Assembly (NCBI GenBank): GCA_023159155.1
Contig: JAJNNX010000081.1
Location: 1 to 64,000, forward strand
Length of the DNA stretch: 64,000 nt
Direction of reading: 5' to 3'
From: Ustulina deusta
Lineage: Eukaryota; Ascomycota; Sordariomycetes; Xylariales; Xylariaceae
Shown: piece by piece, positions 58,749-64,000 of the stretch
Layout of the letters: each line of letters begins with the position of its first letter
Position numbering within the stretch: position 1 is the first letter of the stretch
Program-made: the position numbers and the translations under genes
Notes under the pieces: model-generated
Databases searched by the model: none
What the model saw: only the letters and a program-made list of their open reading frames with translations
Told to the model about the DNA's origin: nothing

Positions 58749-60940
58749 ATGGAAACGACGGAGAAAACTTGGGGCATCACGAAGCCCATATCTTCGGCTC
58801 TCCCGACACCCGCCGAATCCCATTCTACCACCCAGCTTCTCGAGGAGCTGAGACGCCAAAACACGTTTGAAACCGCGTCAGAGTCGAAGAAAAGGTGTGC
58901 AGACACGTCGTCGCCCCCATAACCGTGTAGGGGCTGGTCCCGGCTGACGAGTTCTATGCGTTATCTAGAGAGAAGGTCGTCAATGATCTGCAGCGCATCG
59001 CCGACGAATTCGTCCGCAAGGTGGCCCGAGCGAAAGAGCCACACAACGAGGTCCTCATCCGAGATGCGCGAGGCGAGGTCTTCACCTACGGCAGCTTCTG
59101 CTTGGGCGTCTACGGTCCCGGCTCCGATATCGACACGCTCGTCACTGCTCCTCGTTACGTCTCCCGCGATGACTACTTCAAGTACTTCCCCGATCTGCTC
59201 AAAGAGATGGCACCGCCCAACGCTATTACTAACCTGACCGCTGTCGAGGAGGCCTTTGTGCCCATCATCAAGTTCGAGTACTGGGGCATCAGCATCGACT
59301 TAATCTTTTCCAGGATCGCCACCCTGACCCAGTTTCCACCACACAATCAGCTACAGCTGACCAGCAACGAGTACTTGCGCGGTCTAGACGATCGGGAGCT
59401 GCGGTCTCTCAACGGAACCCGCGTCACCAGGGAAATCCTCAACCTCGTCCCCGAACAAAGCACTTTTCGGACCGCTTTACGTGCTATCAAGCTGTGGGCT
59501 CAGCGTCGTGCCATCTACGCGAACATCATTGGCTTTCCCGGAGGAGTTGTATGGGCCATGATGGTAGCCCGCGTCTGCCAGCTCTATCCTAAAGCTACGA
59601 GTGCCACCATCGTCGCCAAGTTCTTTCTGGTGATGAAGGGCTGGCCGTGGCCTATACCTGTACAGCTCAAACATATGGAAGATGGTCCGCTAAACGTGCG
59701 TGTCTGGAATCCAAAGGTTAGTCTATCCCACGCCTCACACACACACACGCACACATACACACATACACGCCGTCCCTTCCTTGATTAGCCCTGCTGACAC
59801 AGCGTCTTTAGATTTACAAGAGTGACAGCTTTCATCTGATGCCTGTCATCACCCCTGCCTACCCCCAAATGTGTGCTACCTTCAACATTACTAAGTCTAC
59901 TAAGACTATAATACAACGCGAACTTGAACGCGGCGTTGAACTCACAGATAAGATATTAGGCTCGGAGCTCCCGTGGAAAGACCTATTTGTCAAGCACACC
60001 TTTTTTACACAAGACCACAAATATTATCTTGCAGTCATCGCCACGAGCACTGCCAAGGAAGCACACAAGATTTGGTCTGGCTTTGTTGAATCCAAAGTCC
60101 GTATTCTAGTTGGTGAACTAGAACGCCACGCTTCGGTTGCCCTAGCCCGTCCATTTAACAAGGGATTTGAGCGGCAGCACCTTACTAAGACTGATGAAGA
60201 GATTGCAGAGATCCAAAACGGCAGTCTCCTCTACATGGCCAAAGACGAGGAGGACTCCTTTGGCGCTACCGCGGCGAAAGAGAATAATGGCGTCGATGTT
60301 GATGCTGACACCCAAGATACAAAGGTTAGCGTTGAAGATGCCACTCAGCCGAGGAGGACGTATACTACAACCCATTATATTGGCCTGGAGCTTGTAGAAG
60401 GTATGTGTTGCGCCCGCTTAGGCTCCTGGTTTCTAGCAATAATTGTTTGCTGTCGCTCTTGATCAGAATTCCTAACCCGAGCTTTGATGATTTGTCAGGA
60501 GCCAAATCCCTAGATTTATCTTATGAGGTCAATACGTTCAAGCAGATGTGCAGCGAGTGGGAGAAATATTCGGCCGAACTAAACTTCCTAAGTGTACAGC
60601 ACGTGAAGAAGTAAGTCGATTCAAGCATGGTGGATGAACAATTGCTTAGCACTTGTAGTATCAACCTACCCGAGGACGTATTCGAACCCGGCGAGGTCAG
60701 ACCTACCCGGCCACTTAGGAAACCGGTCGCGAACGGCACTGCACCAATAACCCAGAGAAAGCGCAATGCACCAACTGAAGTATGTAGGGCAATAATGGCG
60801 GGATATCTGACATTTCAACCCCTACCAGACAATCGAGGACGATCCCGGTAGCCCTGTGAGGAACTTGCTAATCTGCAATTTAGGGTCACCCACCTCCGCC
60901 AGCGAAACGACAACAATCTTCCGCTGCTGCCGCCGGCTGA
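58749..60940 (+). CDS. pap1: Poly(A) polymerase
   Basis: Template-independent nuclear polymerase that adds poly(A) tails as part of the cleavage/polyadenylation machinery. Seven exons: 58749-58894, 58969-59716, 59812-60400, 60499-60610, 60659-60779, 60829-60855, 60884-60940; 599 aa, the usual fungal length. Visible: N-terminal WGITKPISSALPTPAE; nucleotidyltransferase core YGSFCLGVYGPGSDIDTL with catalytic Asp102/Asp104 and Asp159 in SIDLIFS; central domain LRAIKLWAQRRAIYAN and FPGGVVWAMMVARVCQLYP; RNA-binding domain HLMPVITPAYPQMCATFNIT, LPWKDLFVKHTFF; C-terminal KR-rich tail (QRKRNAP, PAKRQQ). The highly conserved Arg of YGSFRLG is Cys93 here. The last two exons (27 and 57 nt) are my least certain calls; they rest on CTGAC and CTAAT branch-like sites. 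Intron 2 carries a CA repeat. Confidence 0.93.
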
Positions 60941-63004
60941 GACAGCATATGAACCACCTGTATGCCTAGCACGATGTTTTGGGCGATATGACCGAGGCAT
61001 CTAAAATCAATTATTTCAGCTGTGTCGAGACTAACCTCACAGTACCTTCAAGTGTGGGTCTTGATATTAGCGTTTCATTGCTCATCAAACCTGACAAACC
61101 TGCATCTCAATCCTACTGCTACGATGAGCAACGGGTGAGCCGAATGTCGATCGACTATCACAGCCACACTCCCTAAAAGAAATGAACAAATCGAAAATGA
61201 ACACCAAAGCGGCATAGTTTTAATGTGGCTTACAACGACTGACGGGTTGGTTAGTCGATGAACAGACGTCTCCAGTATTCTGGTTGGCAAGCAGAGGAGG
61301 GCTGGGTTAATTTTTGCGATTCTAATGAGGAACCGGTCGTAAACCGGCAAGTATGGTGCTGGTTTGTTTTGCCCCGGCTCACTTTCTAAAGTAGACTGTA
61401 GAGTGGCCCATGTGTAGGTTGACTTGAGATGCAAGGTGCCATGCGATCAGACTCTTATGGGGGGGGGGGGGAGGATCGAGGTGTATCTAGAGGAATTTCC
61501 AGATATAAAGAAACCAATAAAAGTTGCTTCGAGGGGCCGTAGTCCCCTCGGTCTATTCGCTTTAAAAAAAAACCCTGTTTACCAAGGTTGTGCCTTGGAA
61601 GTAATTGTGGACGGCTTAAAGTGTTCAACTTGAAACAGGAGTAAAGCTACCAGGGTACTTCTCTCTAAATCTCCAAGGTGAAACTGTTGATTCTTCCTAG
61701 AAGAGAGAAAGGTTCCAGTCCATTGATTCAAGGGAATGACTGACTGACTAAAACAGCGCATATGGTGTCTATTGCAAGAAAAGAACCCAATTATCGCCAA
61801 GCCGGCGAGATAAATGATACAGGCAGATGACACTCAGATATGAGAATCTATGTATGCTTCTTCTCTCCTCTTTGGTTTGAATTCACCTCTTCTTGCTTGC
61901 TTCCCCAATGTACAAGATGATTCACCAGATCGGCCCATGTAAGTTAAAAACTCCCTCTATCATGATATATATGGTTGATTTGTTGTCTTTATGCTCGCCC
62001 TCCCTCCTGAGTCGTAGTGGTAGTAGATAGGGCAAATAAAGAGCTTTAGTCTTAGGTTCATGAAAGACGGATGTAGAAAGGGGATTGATTTCATTGCAAT
62101 TCGAAGACCTCATGAACCTCCCAAGCCAACGCTATCGCTATCTGCGGCATGCATGCTCCTGTAATGTGTTTTCTCCCTTACCCAACCACACCCCAGTTCC
62201 CCTAGTCCTGTCTATTGAGTAACCGAAACCAAACCATGCCAGACTTCGCTTCCCGTCAACGGCAGGAAGAGACTAGACCTAGATATGACGAAAAAAAAAC
62301 GCAGAAAAAAAAAGAGGCGTGACGACCACATTTGCTTTGGGCGTATATGGTTTCACTCTATGTATGACTCGTTAAACGCTTGGAGATCGCCTCCTCGATC
62401 TCACGCTCAGATTCATGTGCTTTGATTCAGAAGGGAGAATGAATCACCAACGTAATAGGTAACGCCGGATCTCTCTATATTTTCCATGCTCGTTATCGAT
62501 GGATTTAGGAGCTCCCCAAGTGCGAATAGGCTGGTCTTTTCTGTGGTGTATGTCATAGTGGAGTTGCCCTCAGGCAAAGAGTATGCTTCTCCGAAGACAA
62601 GGTCATATTGAGAGCCGAAACGCGTTCAACGGCGCAAACCGATGTGGAGGAAGGTTGAGTTGCTGTTCTTCGCGTGAACAAGGCAACGCTAGGCCAGTCG
62701 TAGAAAAACTGAAGAGGGTGGATAGACATGAGTTTCGCGGGGTCCCAACTTATCATACACCTTTTGCGGGTCAAGAAGTTGGCCGGGCAAGCCCGAATTC
62801 CGAAAATAAGGCAGGATGTCACGTGTCGTCAGACGAGATCAGGTCCTAATAGAGGCCCATCTAGCGGCTGGAACCGCATTTCGGCCATTGCCTGTTCCCA
62901 ATAACCTCCCCGGATGTGGCTAACTACTCGTAGGAGGCTCAGCATCCTGAGCGTATTCCAATGCTAGAGCGAGGCTGGATAGACTTCGAATAGGCATGAT
63001 CCAT
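60941..63004. other. Convergent spacer, poly(A) polymerase / Itc1-like
   Basis: 2.1 kb between convergent stop codons; no convincing ORF on either strand. Contains a G13 run (61,459-61,471) and short A-runs. It may hold long 3'UTRs. Confidence 0.5.
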
Positions 63005-64000
63005 CTAGCCACGGCTCCTTCTCCCACCCTTCCGTGGTTTTGGTGGAGGCGGCGGCTCGCTATGAAGATGCCCAAGCTCGTCAGTCGCCATTGTGTTGGT
63101 CCAGTCGAGACAGCGAAAGTGGAGTAGTTCTGGGCTGGCCTGAGCCTTTGTTCGGGTGCTCATGCGCTTGGCCTCCTCCTTCTTGTCCGCCCCCCTCTCA
63201 TTGCTCGTCTCATCTTGAGAGCCAATATACTGAGCTCTATTCTCCATGTTTACCACAATCTTGTCTTTATAAAGCAGCAGCTCCTTGCGTAACTTGAGCT
63301 CGTTGAAACCGCGGGGATCTAGCCAATTCAATAAGGAATCCAACTGACTAGGCTCGGAGTAATATCCCCATTGCCGTGCGTTGAACACGCTAGTTCGCCC
63401 TTCTTCCATCTTCTTCCTTTGGGGCACCGTCATCTTGAATTTGGCTTTATACTCATCCTGATATTGGGCAGGGAGGTCGATGTAACCCTCGCGTTCAATA
63501 TCGTCAGGTCCTTGGACCCAAATAGACCCATTGGCATATCCAGCATGGGCTGTTGAGCTATTGGGCAGGCCGGCATATGGCATACCGTTTCGTTCAAACC
63601 AGTAGTATCGATTCCAGAATCGATCCTTGCCCAGAACGCGAGTTCTTCCGCAATCGGCCTCGCGCAAATCGTTGTCGATGACGGCAATTTCGTCTTCACA
63701 CGTCTTGATATACTCCTCTTTCTTCCGAATATCCTTCAAAAGCTTCAAGAACTGTTTCGACTGCTTCGGGGCCTTGGCCGCCAATTCCGCCTCTCTCTTA
63801 CGCTCCTGCTCCTCGCGCTTCCGTTGGCGCTCCGCCGCTCGATCTCCACCGCGCCGAAGGCTACGGCGTGCCCGACCATCATCGTCGCTATCATTCCCGT
63901 CCTCGCTAGGATCATCAGGCGAATCAGAGGCTCCTGCCATTTTCGCATCACCGTTTGTTTTTGCGGCCTCGGCGCTGTCGACAGGCGGCGATGGTGGCAT
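63005..64000 (-). CDS. Itc1-like ISWI chromatin-remodelling subunit, C-terminal part (runs off the right edge)
   Basis: The last 331 codons of a WAC/DDT/WHIM-type protein. Visible: Asp/Ser-rich acidic stretch and R/E/K helix (RAAERQRKREEQERKREAEL), then the WHIM2/WSD region (DIRKKEEYIKTCEDEIAVID, DLREADCGRTRVLGKDRFWN, RYYWFERNGMPYAGLP) that contacts the ISWI ATPase and linker DNA, followed by RQWGYYSEPSQLDSLLNWLD, RGFNELKLRKELL and a tail HLHSEPPPPPKPRKGG. Itc1 proteins are near 1,000 aa with WAC and DDT domains upstream, so the ATG-like codon at the window edge is probably internal and the 5' end lies beyond 64,000. No intron is needed in the visible part. Confidence 0.85.
   Translation of the reverse strand: MPPSPPVDSAEAAKTNGDAKMAGASDSPDDPSEDGNDSDDDGRARRSLRRGGDRAAERQRKREEQERKREAELAAKAPKQSKQFLKLLKDIRKKEEYIKTCEDEIAVIDNDLREADCGRTRVLGKDRFWNRYYWFERNGMPYAGLPNSSTAHAGYANGSIWVQGPDDIEREGYIDLPAQYQDEYKAKFKMTVPQRKKMEEGRTSVFNARQWGYYSEPSQLDSLLNWLDPRGFNELKLRKELLLYKDKIVVNMENRAQYIGSQDETSNERGADKKEEAKRMSTRTKAQASPELLHFRCLDWTNTMATDELGHLHSEPPPPPKPRKGGRRSRG

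Overview
This window reads as nuclear DNA of a filamentous ascomycete (Pezizomycotina, probably a sordariomycete; I cannot name the genus). Genes are split by short introns (about 49-150 bp) with GTRNGY donors, CTRAY-like branch points and YAG acceptors. The proteins are fungal-type (G-beta, phosducin-like, Sgf73, Itc1, Pho85-type CDK). One end of the window is an AT-rich block with the look of repeat-induced point mutation (RIP). Exon boundaries below were worked out by hand from splice sites plus reading-frame and family continuity.

Layout. 1-10,320 is a gene-free AT-rich block of decayed repeats. It holds two copies of a ~445-bp inverted-repeat element whose differences are mostly C-to-T/G-to-A transitions. 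10,320-17,330 returns to ordinary base composition but has no intact gene; it has microsatellites, a 73-bp hAT-like mini-element and possible coding relics. From 17.3 kb the window is a normal gene neighbourhood: serine palmitoyltransferase subunit 2 (-), acetoacetyl-CoA synthetase (+), adenosine-deaminase-like protein (-), G-protein beta subunit (+), phosducin-like protein (+), an unrecognised single-pass membrane protein (+), the SAGA subunit Sgf73 (+), a peroxisomal-type mitochondrial-carrier-family protein (+), a NOSIP-type RING/U-box protein (-), tafazzin (+), a Pho85-family CDK (-), a septin-like GTPase with a C-terminal membrane segment (+), poly(A) polymerase (+) and the C-terminal part of an Itc1-like ISWI-complex subunit (-), which runs off the right edge.

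Most genes are unrelated housekeeping functions (sphingolipid, ketone-body and cardiolipin metabolism, chromatin, mRNA 3' ends, cell-cycle kinase). The one clear functional pair is G-beta with the phosducin-like protein, its assembly chaperone, on the same strand with no convincing gene between them. Large spacers carry the palindrome TACCTAGGTA many times over chance.

Nothing here is a convincing new multi-gene system. The observations most worth a second look are the transition-decayed repeat pair and the strand-asymmetric composition of the AT block, two genes whose start or catalytic histidine depends on a micro-exon (10 and 19 nt), a carrier gene whose only plausible ATG is out of frame, the membrane-anchored septin-like GTPase, and substitutions at normally conserved positions in several enzymes.
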